Assembly (NCBI GenBank): GCA_016190375.1
Contig: JACPQR010000078.1
Span: 1 to 42,293 of the forward strand
Direction of reading: 5' to 3'
DNA: 42,293 nucleotides
From: Deltaproteobacteria bacterium
GTDB taxonomy: Bacteria; Myxococcota_A; Polyangia; JACPQR01
Part shown: piece after piece, positions 26,103 to 33,842 of the stretch
Position numbering within the stretch: position 1 is the stretch's first letter
Layout of the letters: each line of letters begins with the position of its first letter
Position numbers and translations under genes: made by a program
The notes under the pieces: model-generated
What the model was told of the DNA's origin: nothing
Seen by the model: the letters and a program-made list of their open reading frames with translations, nothing else
The model's database searches: none

Positions 26103-27568
26103 AGCGGCTCGATGACCAGCTCGTAGTCCCCCGTGCGGCAGTCTCCACCGTCGTTACCGACGTACACGTCGTACGGAAGCTCGCGGATGAAGTAGGTGCC
26201 TGGCTCGAGGCTCGCCTCGATCCGGGAGCAGAAGCTTTCCCAGTCGTCGTTCATGTCGAGCTCGTCGCCCTCGGCGTCGTACAGCCAGAGGGTCGAGTCG
26301 AAGTCCGAGCAGTCGCCGGACGTCTCGAAGAAGTACTCGCCCTCCTCGAGGATCTGGAGCTGGAACACGTCCGCGTCGCAGCCGCCCTGGCTCGCCGAGA
26401 TCCTGACGGGGACGCACAGCACGGTCTGCGGCGCCTCGATCTCGTCGTTCGGCTCGACCTCGTCGAGCAGGCCATCGGGCTCGCACTCGGTGCACTCGGC
26501 CTCGTCGACCTCGCCGTCGCAGTCCTCGTCGTCGAGGGACTCGCAGATCTCCCCGGTCGCCTGCCGGTCAGGGACGCAGACGAACTCCTCGAGGTCCCGG
26601 TCGCAGCGGCCGACGCCGGGCGCGCAGACTCCCAGGGCGCCGGTCTCACACGCCTCGCCCACCCCGGGGACGTCGTCGACCACGCCGTTGCAGTCGTCGT
26701 CGCGACCGCGGTTGGCGCAGGTCTCGTCCTGGAGCACGATCCCGTCGTCGACCTCGCCGTCGCAGTCGTCGTCGTCGCCGTTCGGGCAGATCTCCAGCCC
26801 CGGGTCTCTGACCGACACGCAGATCAGGTCGCCATCGTCGCACTGCATCGTGCCTGGCCCGCAGATCCCGTCGAGCTCCGTGTCGCAGTCGTCTCCGCGC
26901 CCCTCGATATCGTCGATCTCGCCGTTGCAGTCGTCGTCGCGGCCGAGGTTCGCGCAGCTCTCCGGCCGAAGGACGATGCCGTCGTCGATCTCTCCGTTGC
27001 AGTCGTCGTCGAGCTCGTTGGGGCAGACCTCGGGGCTGGGCGCCAGGTTGGGTGTGCAGACCTCCTCGATCCCGTTGCACTCGATGGTCCCGTCGGCGCA
27101 CACGCCCTCGAGCCCCGTCTCGCACTCGTCCCCGAGCCCTGCCACGTCGTCGACGACGCCGTTGCAGTCGTCGTCGCGACCGAAGTTCGTGCACTCCTCT
27201 TCCTGTGGCTCGTCGTCCGGTGGGCACTGGACCTCGCCCTCCACGCAGACGGTGTGCCCCGTGGAGCAGCGTCCTTCCTCGCCGGTGAAGCAGAGGAACC
27301 CGGTCTCTGGATCGTCCTCGTCGACCTCGCCGTCCCCGTCGTCGTCCTCCCCGTTGCACTCCTCCTCGCGGATGTCCGAGTCGCCGTCCGAGTCCGTGTC
27401 GGAGTCCGTGTCCGAATCGGAGTCCGAGTCGGTATCCGAGTCGGAGTCGGCGTCCGAGTCGGAGTCCGTGTCCGCATCCCCGTCGGCGCCTGCGTCCTCG
27501 TCACCGGGTGGATCGCTCGTCGCGCAGGCGGCGAGCGACAGCATCAGCAAAAGCGACAAGCTCCTCAT
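26099..27568 (-). CDS. MopE-like multi-repeat lipoprotein with acidic linker
   Basis: 489 residues from the ATG at 27568. The lipobox LSLAAC gives Cys15. Residues 23-66 are a Ser-Asp run, encoded by near-identical six-base units at 27371-27502. Then come about seven tandem modules with a DDDCNGxxDD core (DDDCNGVVDD, DDDCNGEIDD, DDDCDGEVDD), each joined by Cys-rich spacers such as ETGLEGVCADGTIEC. The C-terminal domain (about 385-489) is a beta-rich module with DVFQLQILEEGEYFFET, probably a PPC-like secreted-protein C-terminal domain. MopE-type repeats are thought to bind metal, typically calcium or copper. Confidence 0.82.
   Translation of the reverse strand: MRSLSLLLMLSLAACATSDPPGDEDAGADGDADTDSDSDADSDSDTDSDSDSDTDSDTDSDGDSDIREEECNGEDDDGDGEVDEDDPETGFLCFTGEEGRCSTGHTVCVEGEVQCPPDDEPQEEECTNFGRDDDCNGVVDDVAGLGDECETGLEGVCADGTIECNGIEEVCTPNLAPSPEVCPNELDDDCNGEIDDGIVLRPESCANLGRDDDCNGEIDDIEGRGDDCDTELDGICGPGTMQCDDGDLICVSVRDPGLEICPNGDDDDCDGEVDDGIVLQDETCANRGRDDDCNGVVDDVPGVGEACETGALGVCAPGVGRCDRDLEEFVCVPDRQATGEICESLDDEDCDGEVDEAECTECEPDGLLDEVEPNDEIEAPQTVLCVPVRISASQGGCDADVFQLQILEEGEYFFETSGDCSDFDSTLWLYDAEGDELDMNDDWESFCSRIEASLEPGTYFIRELPYDVYVGNDGGDCRTGDYELVIEPL
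27371..27502 (-). repeat. Ser-Asp-coding 6-bp tandem repeat
   Basis: Near-repeats of GAGTCG and GTGTCG encode the Asp-Ser linker directly after the lipidated Cys of the MopE-like lipoprotein. Similar but shorter tracts lie at 12417-12533, 23249-23314 and 31207-31311, each behind another lipobox. Confidence 0.85.
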
Positions 27569-27658
27569 CGATTGGGTTCCTCCCCGCCGAGCCAAGGGCG
27601 GCCCGACGAGTGTACAGCGAACACACGGGTTCGGTGGAGGCTCGCGCGAACGAGCGAG

Positions 27659-28063
27659 CTAGGAGGGTCCGTGCACGGTGAGGACGGCGCAGCGCGCCAG
27701 CCTGACCACCTGCTCGGCGACCGACCCGATGAGCCCGCGCAGCCGGCCGATCCTGCCATGCGTGCCGATCACGATCAGATCGGCACGGTGCTCCTCGGCG
27801 GCGCCCAGGATCGACAGGGGCGGCTCGCCCGCGACCACGATCTCAGTCGTGGGCGGGCGGCCGGATGCCGATTCGCGCACCCGGTGAACCTGACTCTGCA
27901 GATCTCGACGCGCCCGCACCAACGCCTCCGGCCCGGCATCAGCGGCCGCCACGTGCACCGCAATGACGTTGCCACCGAACGCTCCAGCCACCTCGAAAGC
28001 GGCACGTAGAGCCGGCTCGGAGTCTTCCGTCAGATCGGTAGCCGCGAGCACAGTACGAAACAC
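27659..28063 (-). CDS. universal stress protein (UspA family)
   Basis: 134 residues from a GTG at 28063. The fold opens with VLAATDLTEDSEPALRAAFE and ends with the nucleotide-binding motif GTHGRIGRLRGLIGSVAEQV (about 100-119), as in ATP-binding UspA proteins. The function is stress survival with no fixed substrate. The palindromic element at 28100-28188 is immediately upstream and could be part of its promoter. No ribosome-binding site is obvious. Confidence 0.88.
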   Translation of the reverse strand: MFRTVLAATDLTEDSEPALRAAFEVAGAFGGNVIAVHVAAADAGPEALVRARRDLQSQVHRVRESASGRPPTTEIVVAGEPPLSILGAAEEHRADLIVIGTHGRIGRLRGLIGSVAEQVVRLARCAVLTVHGPS

Positions 28064-28099
28064 ATCAGAAAGCTGCGGGCCCAGGGCGCGAAGTCAACC

Positions 28100-28188
28100 G
28101 GGGACGAGGTTAACAAGTTCACGAAACGACCTATCCTCACGTGCGCCTTGGTGAAATGGCCTTTCGTGAACTTGTTAACCTCGTCCCC
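28100..28188. repeat. 89-bp element with perfect 27-bp inverted ends
   Basis: Bases 28100-28126 and 28162-28188 are perfect inverted copies, separated by 35 bases. The core is GGTTAACAAGTTCACG. The right arm contains the stop codon and the last few codons of the LysM-M23 gene. A 25-base identical copy of one arm lies at 38762-38786. The two copies facing genes on the minus strand (uspA and gntR) also share TGACTTC a few bases downstream. It could be a small mobile (MITE-like) element or a regulatory palindrome. I see no target-site duplication. Confidence 0.75.
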
Positions 28189-29017
28189 CATCTTCCGCCT
28201 CGCTTCCCTCGTCGTCGTCCAGCTCCACGCCGGGGCGCGGAGCGCTCGGAGCCTGGGCGGCGTCGGGAGCGAAGCGAAGGCCCGGAGGTGGGCCCGCGAC
28301 GACCGGGCGCGAGTCGAACATCGCTGCGGGATCGACCGGGCGGCCGTCGACGCGAAGCTCGAAATGCAGGTGGGGGCCGAGCGAGTTGCCCGTCGATCCC
28401 GCGCGCCCGATCACCTGACCCCTTCGCACGCGCCGGCCGGGGCCGACGCGGGTGCGCGAGAGGTGTCCGTAGACCGTCACGGCTCCGCCCGGATGCGCGA
28501 CCATCACGGCGTTCCCGTAGCCGCCGAAGCGGCCGGCGAACGCGACGACGCCCTGGTCTGCCGCCGTGATCCGGTCGCCCATCCGCGCCCCGATGTCGAG
28601 CGCCCGGTGGCCGCCGTGCCGGCCCTGACCGTATCCCCGGCCGATCACGTTGCGGGGCGAAGGGAAGTGGAGCGACCGTGGCATCCGGGGCCCCGGTCCG
28701 GCCGCCTTGGCGAGCCGTCCGGTCGGCGGGTTCGAGAGGAGCCAGTAGGCCATGTCCACAGAACCGAGCCGCGGGTTCGAGGACAGCGGCCTTCGCCGCC
28801 GTTCGTGCTCGGGCCCCGGGATGGCCAGGCGCTGCCCGACGGTGATCAGCGCCCGCGCATCCAGGCGGTTTGCGAGCCTCAGCGCGCGCTGGCTGCAACC
28901 CAGCCGCCGCGCGATCGCTGCGACGGTGTCGCCGTCCCGAACCCTGTACGTCTGCGCTTCGGCCGGCGAGGCCAGAAGCATGGCGCAGACGAGGGTGGTG
29001 GCGAGGATCCGGGACAA
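28175..29017 (-). CDS. LysM-M23 secreted peptidase
   Basis: 280 residues from a TTG at 29017 with AGGA upstream. A signal peptide (SRILATTLVCAMLLASPAEA) leads into a LysM domain (YRVRDGDTVAAIARRLG, about 24-67). The M23/LytM domain is at about 130-235, with zinc ligands in HRALDIG, then YGHLS and HLHFE. Its probable job is to cut peptide cross-links in peptidoglycan or act in cell separation. A variable acidic C-terminus ends within the palindromic element, which supplies its TAA stop. Confidence 0.88.
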   Translation of the reverse strand: MSRILATTLVCAMLLASPAEAQTYRVRDGDTVAAIARRLGCSQRALRLANRLDARALITVGQRLAIPGPEHERRRRPLSSNPRLGSVDMAYWLLSNPPTGRLAKAAGPGPRMPRSLHFPSPRNVIGRGYGQGRHGGHRALDIGARMGDRITAADQGVVAFAGRFGGYGNAVMVAHPGGAVTVYGHLSRTRVGPGRRVRRGQVIGRAGSTGNSLGPHLHFELRVDGRPVDPAAMFDSRPVVAGPPPGLRFAPDAAQAPSAPRPGVELDDDEGSEAEDGGRG

Positions 29018-29256
29018 GATTCCTGGCTAGGACGGCCAGCCCAGGGTTGTCAATGCAATGGCGCGGGAGCATGGGGTGATCTCGCTCACCCCCCAGCCCA
29101 GGACGACTGTCCCCGGAAGACAACCTCGTGCAGACCCGTTTCCCCGGATCTGGGGTCAATCATCCCCCAAATGAGCGCGGATCCGCGTCCATCAGCGTGA
29201 CCGACAGGCTGGCCTCGAACCTGCAGCGATGGCGCCCGGGGAGCGGGAGGAAGGTC
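29018..29256. other. 239-base intergenic gap
   Basis: The gap lies between the divergent LysM-M23 gene and the small lipoprotein gene. It must hold their promoters but shows no strong -35/-10 pair. A C-rich inverted segment near 29141-29175 (CCCCGGATCTGGGG and following) is the only structure. Confidence 0.3.
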
Positions 29257-30192
29257 ATGCTGGCGAAGCGCGCACGGTACCTCGTGGCCGTGCTCGGCGG
29301 GCTGTCGTTTGCTTGCGCCGCCGAGTTCGGAGTCGAGATCGACAACGCGAACCTGGCCCAGGAGCTGGAGTCCGAGGACCCAGGGGACTCCGACGGCGAC
29401 GGCGAGCCCGACGACCCCGAGGCCCCGCCGACTCCCGAGGCGAACCTCGAGACCTGCGGCAACGACCTCGACGACGACCAGGATGGCGACATCGACGAGG
29501 AATGCGGCTGCGAGCCTGGAACCCAACGCGCTTGCTACATCGGAGCTCCCGAGGTCCGCGGCGTGGGCGCCTGCGTCGAGGGCCTGCAGGTCTGCGACGA
29601 CTCGCGGGAGTTCCCCATCTGGGGCGAGTGTCTGGGCGCGGTGCTCCCGGTCGCCGAGGCCCTGGGCAACGGCATCGACGACGACTGCGACGGCCTGGCG
29701 GACTGCGAGGACGCCGAGTTCCTCGAGGATCCGATCTGCACCGGGCCCTGCGGCATCCAGACCGAGGTGTTCCACGATCGTGGCCTGCAGGCCGGCTTCG
29801 GCGGCAGCTCGATCGAGGAAGGCGACGGCCTCCCCGTGCAGAGCATGACCTGCGAGGACACGGTCTGCGACCCCGAGGAGGCGGCCTTCGAGGCCGGCGG
29901 CCAGATCACCTGCGTCGCGCAGCCGCCGGAGTGCGCCGACGGGACCTTCCCGACGTACCACCCCGACACCGGCGCCTGGACCTGCGACCCGCCCTGCGAC
30001 CTCGTCATCCACTACGGCGGGATCTACGGGAACCTGACCGTCTGCGCCGGGGACCCGGACCTCGAGTGCGAGGACGGCACCGTCCCGACCTGGGTTTTCG
30101 AGACGCAGGAGTGGGAGTGCAGGCCGACCTGCGACAACGGCCTGTACGATCAGATCTGGGTCGACGGCGCCCTGTTCTGCGTTCCCTGCTGA
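29257..30192 (+). CDS. exported Cys-rich protein with MopE-like motifs
   Basis: 311 residues from the ATG at 29257, behind a GGGAGGA site. The signal peptide ends SFACAAEFG; the lipobox is weak, so it could be secreted or lipidated. An acidic stretch (DPGDSDGDGEPDDPEAPP) leads into a MopE-like core (DLDDDQDGDIDEECGC and NGIDDDCDGLADCED). A C-terminal half follows with conserved Cys and Trp, including three modules of the type CxxGTxPTxxxxTxxWxC (for example FPTYHPDTGAWTC and VPTWVFETQEWEC). I do not recognise the C-terminal family. It converges on the next gene with a 15-base gap. Confidence 0.75.
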   Translation: MLAKRARYLVAVLGGLSFACAAEFGVEIDNANLAQELESEDPGDSDGDGEPDDPEAPPTPEANLETCGNDLDDDQDGDIDEECGCEPGTQRACYIGAPEVRGVGACVEGLQVCDDSREFPIWGECLGAVLPVAEALGNGIDDDCDGLADCEDAEFLEDPICTGPCGIQTEVFHDRGLQAGFGGSSIEEGDGLPVQSMTCEDTVCDPEEAAFEAGGQITCVAQPPECADGTFPTYHPDTGAWTCDPPCDLVIHYGGIYGNLTVCAGDPDLECEDGTVPTWVFETQEWECRPTCDNGLYDQIWVDGALFCVPC

Positions 30193-30207
30193 CGGGCCTC
30201 CGGTTCT

Positions 30208-31380
30208 CTACGGGCAGTGGAACACCGTCTCGAGGTCGCACGTCGTGGCCTCGACATCGATCGCGTCGGGGCCCGCCGCCCAAGCGGCCGCCAGGCGACC
30301 CGCGGCAGCGCCGTCCCTGGCCGTTGCTTCGCGGTCCAGGACCGGCCCCAGGACCTCGAGGAACGCCCACGCGGCGCGCTCGGTGCCTTCGGCGGTGCTC
30401 AGCGCCTCCAGCCGCGCGATCACGATCAGCGCCACTCCCCTGAGGAGCGCGCGGTCGAGCTGGGAGATCGCGAGGTCGCGCAGCTCCAGGTTGGAGCGTG
30501 CCGGCGGGTCGCCCGCCGGCGGATCGAGATCGTCCCAGCAGTCGACGGCGAGGACTCCGTCGAACGCGCGGTCGAACGTCTCCGCCTCCAGAGCCTGCAC
30601 GTAAGCCGCCAGGCCGAGCTGCGTCTCGTCGCGCTGGTGACCTCCGGTGAAGTACGCCCAGCCGGAGTCGCAGTCGCCCTGGCTGCCGACGCAGGTCGAG
30701 AGCTCCTTGTGGCTCGAGACGTAGAGGAACCAGACGAGCGCCGCCTCGATCCGCGCCGCGTTGACCTCGGGGTCCTCGCCGGCGATGCCCGCGTCGAAGG
30801 CGTCGTTGAGGATCGGCTGGATCAGCGCCGGCCCCACACAGCGCTCGGCATTCTCGGCCTGCTGGTCGGGCGTCAGGTCCCGGCACTGCACCTCCTCACC
30901 GTCGATCTCGACCGGCGGGTAGTGCACGTCCTCCCTGCGGCTCAGGCGTGACTCGAGACCCTCCGCGGTCGAGTACTCGGTCAGCGCGTTCGTGAAGTCG
31001 TCGATCGTGGGCGTGCCGCCGCGCCAAAGGAGATCCGCGATCGTCTCGAACGCGGCGACCCGGGCGATCGTCGAGATGCTCTCCGGGTTGAACGGGTGAT
31101 AGTCGCCGTCGTCTGCCACGCAGTCCGCGTACGGCTCGTCGTCGGGGTCGCCCTCGCGGGGCCGGTAGTCATCATCCGCCGGCTCGCAAGCGGGCCCGGG
31201 GTCACAGTCCGAATCCCCGTCGCCATCGGCGTCGCCGTCGCCATCGCCGTCGCCGTCCGCGTCGGCATCCGAGTCCGCGTCGGCGTCCCCGTCGGGCTCG
31301 GGGTCGTCTTCGCCGCACCCGCCGAGCCCACCTACCAAGGCGCAGACGGCGATCAAGAAGCCCCACGTCCTGTCACGCAT
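30208..31380 (-). CDS. lipoprotein partner of the TonB receptor
   Basis: 390 residues from the ATG at 31380, behind GGGAGGA. The lipobox GLGGC gives Cys22 and an Asp/Ala/Gly linker spans 24-58. The mature domain is all-helical with conserved pieces: ESISTIARVAAFETIADLLW, SHKELSTCVGSQGDCDSGWA, YFTGGHQRDETQLGLAAYV. I do not recognise it with certainty. It has some resemblance to algal FEA1-like iron-assimilation proteins, which is a weak guess. It starts 11 bases after the TonB receptor gene ends, so it is probably co-expressed as a surface or periplasmic binding partner. Confidence 0.72.
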   Translation of the reverse strand: MRDRTWGFLIAVCALVGGLGGCGEDDPEPDGDADADSDADADGDGDGDGDADGDGDSDCDPGPACEPADDDYRPREGDPDDEPYADCVADDGDYHPFNPESISTIARVAAFETIADLLWRGGTPTIDDFTNALTEYSTAEGLESRLSRREDVHYPPVEIDGEEVQCRDLTPDQQAENAERCVGPALIQPILNDAFDAGIAGEDPEVNAARIEAALVWFLYVSSHKELSTCVGSQGDCDSGWAYFTGGHQRDETQLGLAAYVQALEAETFDRAFDGVLAVDCWDDLDPPAGDPPARSNLELRDLAISQLDRALLRGVALIVIARLEALSTAEGTERAAWAFLEVLGPVLDREATARDGAAAGRLAAAWAAGPDAIDVEATTCDLETVFHCP

Positions 31381-31391
31381 GGAATCCTCCC

Positions 31392-33770
31392 TCAAAGCCC
31401 CAGCTCCGCGCTCAGCATCAGGCTGCGACCTGGTCCGTTCACGCTCGACCCGTGCGTCCGGTACGCCGCGTCGCCCAGGTTCTCCGCCACGAGCGCCAGG
31501 CCCAGCCTGCGGCCCAGCCGGTACCCCGCGCGCAGGTCGAGAACCGCGTACCCCGGCGTTCCGCCGAGCGGGATGCGAGCGTCGCCCTCGTCCTGCGGCG
31601 CGAGCCGGTCCTGCTTCGCGGCCCAACGCAGGCCGGCGCCCAGGTAGACTCCCACCGCCGGCGCCCGCCACAGCAGCTCGACCGTGCCGTTGAGGGGCGG
31701 GACGCGCGAAAGCGGCACTCGCTCCTCCCAGTCGGTCGCCGAGCCCTCCGGCCGCGATGCCGGGTTCGGCCCGTCGCCCCGCGCGTACGCGACCGTCGCC
31801 CGCGCGCTGAAGCCGAGCGGCAGCCTGGTCCATGCGAGCCCCTCGAAGCCCACCACCTCGGCAGTGCCCTCGAGGTTCATGAGCTGGTAGGCGAACCACG
31901 ACCCCCTGCAGTCTTGCGACTCCTTCGGGCAGTCCTCGGGCGTCGCGACGCGCCTCGCCATCGCGTCGTCGATCGTCATCCGGTAGCCCCAGGCGGCCAG
32001 ACGGAGCGGGCCTCGCTGGAGCTCGACTCCCGACTCGAGCGTGACAGACCGCTCGGGGACGAGGTCCGGGTTCTCGAACTGGAAGCCTGGACCCGCCTGC
32101 TGTCGCGACGTCAGGTCGTCGAGGTTCGGCGCACGGAAGCCCTGATCGAGGTTGACGGTGATGGTCAAGCCGGGCAGGGCATCCCACGCGAGACCGCCGC
32201 CGCCGACGAACGAGGTCCAGCCCCGATCGATCTCGGAGGTCTCGGACCCCGGCTCCTCGGGCGAGAACGCCACGATGCGGGTGCCGCGCACGCCGGCGCG
32301 CGCGTGCAGCCGCTCCCACATGGTCGTCTCGAGGTTAGCGAAGGCGCCGCCCCAGGTGTAGCTCGATCCCTCGACGTACTGCCCGCGCGAGTCGTAGACG
32401 AGCATGTCGTTACGCTCCGTGTGGACCTCGTACCAGGCGACCGACGACACATCGTCGCGGTACGCGTCGATCCCGTACGCGATGGCGGCGCTCGCCCTCT
32501 TCCACAGGCGGAAGGGCGAGGTGCGGGCGCGGAGCGTCAGCCCCGGAGTCAGGACCGTGTCCCGGCCGTACTGCGGGTCCACGATGGACGCCGGCCGGTC
32601 CATCCGGCGGCGCTCGCGCTGTCTCTGCAGCGATAGGCCGACCCGTGCTCCGCGCGCGAAGCGACCGAGGTCGGTGTCGAGCGCGAGGTAGCCGAGCGCC
32701 CGGAACTGCTCCTCGTAGGTCAGGCACTCCCCGGCGGGGGCGAACGGCGGCGGGCACTTGTCCGTCCGGGGCGCGTCGAACTGGCGGTAGTCGTATATGG
32801 CCAGAACCGCCCGCGTGTCCTCGCCGAGCCGGTAGACGAGCCTCGCGTCCTCGGTCGCCTCCCGGAAGCCCGTGCCGAGCTGGGTCCTGCCGTCCGCGGC
32901 GTACCGTGGGACGAGCTCGCGCTCCCCGCCGCTGTAGACCTTGCTCACCGAGTCGTGGATCTGGCCCCCGCTCTCGAGCAGGCCCACGTCGCGGTATCCG
33001 ACCCCGCCGATGAAGCCCAGCCGATCGCCGATCTGACCGTCCAGCTCGAAGCGTCCCCCGATCTCGTCGTCCGCCGTCCCCGCCCGCAAGGTCGTGCGGG
33101 GCGACAGGCGCAGACCATGCAGGCCCTCCGCGAGCGCCGGCTCGATCGGGTGCGCCTCGATCACGCCGCCCAGCGCGTCCGAGCCGTACAGCACCGACCC
33201 GGAGCCGCGCGTCACGTCGATGCTGGCGACCGAATGCGAGTCGACGGTGAAGAAGTACTGGTTGGGTCCCTGCCGGTAGAGGCTGTTGTTCAGCCGGATC
33301 CCGTCGAACAGCATCACCGTCTGCTGGCCGGTCACCCCGCGGATGTAGGCGGAGCCCTGCGACTGGGCCGTCTGCTGGACATAGACCCCGGGCTCGTAGC
33401 GGAGCGCGTCGGGGCTCGAGCGAGGCATCCGCTCCTCGATGTCCCGCCGCTCCACGCGCGTCGAGCTCTGGGGCACGGCCTCGCTCGTCGCCGCTCCGCT
33501 CCGCGTGGTCGTCTCGTAGTCCTCCGCGCGGCCGCTGTCCGTGGTGCCCTCGACCACGCACTCGCGCCGCTCGCCAGCGAGGTATCGCTCGAGCTCCGCG
33601 GGAGTCGCTCCGGGGTGCTCGGCCAGGAACTCGCGCTCCTCCCGCGCGACGTAGTGGTCGCAGCTCTCGTCCGGTGCAGGCTCGGCGCGCACGGGCTCGG
33701 CATGGCACCAGGCGGCCGAGACCAGAAGCACGGATAGACGAAGACGCAAGCTCTGCCAGCTTAGCGGCAC
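31392..33770 (-). CDS. TonB-dependent outer-membrane receptor
   Basis: 792 residues from a GTG at 33770. After a signal peptide and an unusual N-terminal segment (ESCDHYVAREEREFLAEHP to GERREC, about 35-72), a plug domain is visible (RRDIEERMPRSSPDALRYEP, GSAYIRGVTGQQTVMLFDGI, DVTRGSGSVLYGSDALGG). The barrel ends with a C-terminal SLMLSAELGL, typical of TonB receptors. No clear TonB box is seen. It is similar to heme/siderophore/cobalamin-type receptors; the substrate is not readable. Two 12-bp palindromes lie just upstream. Confidence 0.9.
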   Translation of the reverse strand: MPLSWQSLRLRLSVLLVSAAWCHAEPVRAEPAPDESCDHYVAREEREFLAEHPGATPAELERYLAGERRECVVEGTTDSGRAEDYETTTRSGAATSEAVPQSSTRVERRDIEERMPRSSPDALRYEPGVYVQQTAQSQGSAYIRGVTGQQTVMLFDGIRLNNSLYRQGPNQYFFTVDSHSVASIDVTRGSGSVLYGSDALGGVIEAHPIEPALAEGLHGLRLSPRTTLRAGTADDEIGGRFELDGQIGDRLGFIGGVGYRDVGLLESGGQIHDSVSKVYSGGERELVPRYAADGRTQLGTGFREATEDARLVYRLGEDTRAVLAIYDYRQFDAPRTDKCPPPFAPAGECLTYEEQFRALGYLALDTDLGRFARGARVGLSLQRQRERRRMDRPASIVDPQYGRDTVLTPGLTLRARTSPFRLWKRASAAIAYGIDAYRDDVSSVAWYEVHTERNDMLVYDSRGQYVEGSSYTWGGAFANLETTMWERLHARAGVRGTRIVAFSPEEPGSETSEIDRGWTSFVGGGGLAWDALPGLTITVNLDQGFRAPNLDDLTSRQQAGPGFQFENPDLVPERSVTLESGVELQRGPLRLAAWGYRMTIDDAMARRVATPEDCPKESQDCRGSWFAYQLMNLEGTAEVVGFEGLAWTRLPLGFSARATVAYARGDGPNPASRPEGSATDWEERVPLSRVPPLNGTVELLWRAPAVGVYLGAGLRWAAKQDRLAPQDEGDARIPLGGTPGYAVLDLRAGYRLGRRLGLALVAENLGDAAYRTHGSSVNGPGRSLMLSAELGL

Positions 33771-33789
33771 TGCCGCCGGCGCGGGAATC

Positions 33790-33816
33790 GGGTGAGCACC
33801 CCTCGGGTGATCACCC
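33790..33816. promoter_or_regulatory. two adjacent 12-bp palindromes in a divergent promoter
   Basis: GGGTGAGCACCC (33790-33801) and the perfect palindrome GGGTGATCACCC (33805-33816) are spaced 15 bases centre to centre, between the divergent TonB receptor and saccharopine-dehydrogenase-like genes. They are good candidates for a regulator acting on one or both. The two can also pair with each other in RNA. Confidence 0.5.
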
Positions 33817-33842
33817 TACTCGACGAGGGTACGATGGGGGTC

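Noticed and set aside
28148..29200. Plus-strand open frame across the LysM-M23 gene
   Set aside because: It begins inside the palindromic element and lies opposite a gene with clear LysM and M23 motifs.
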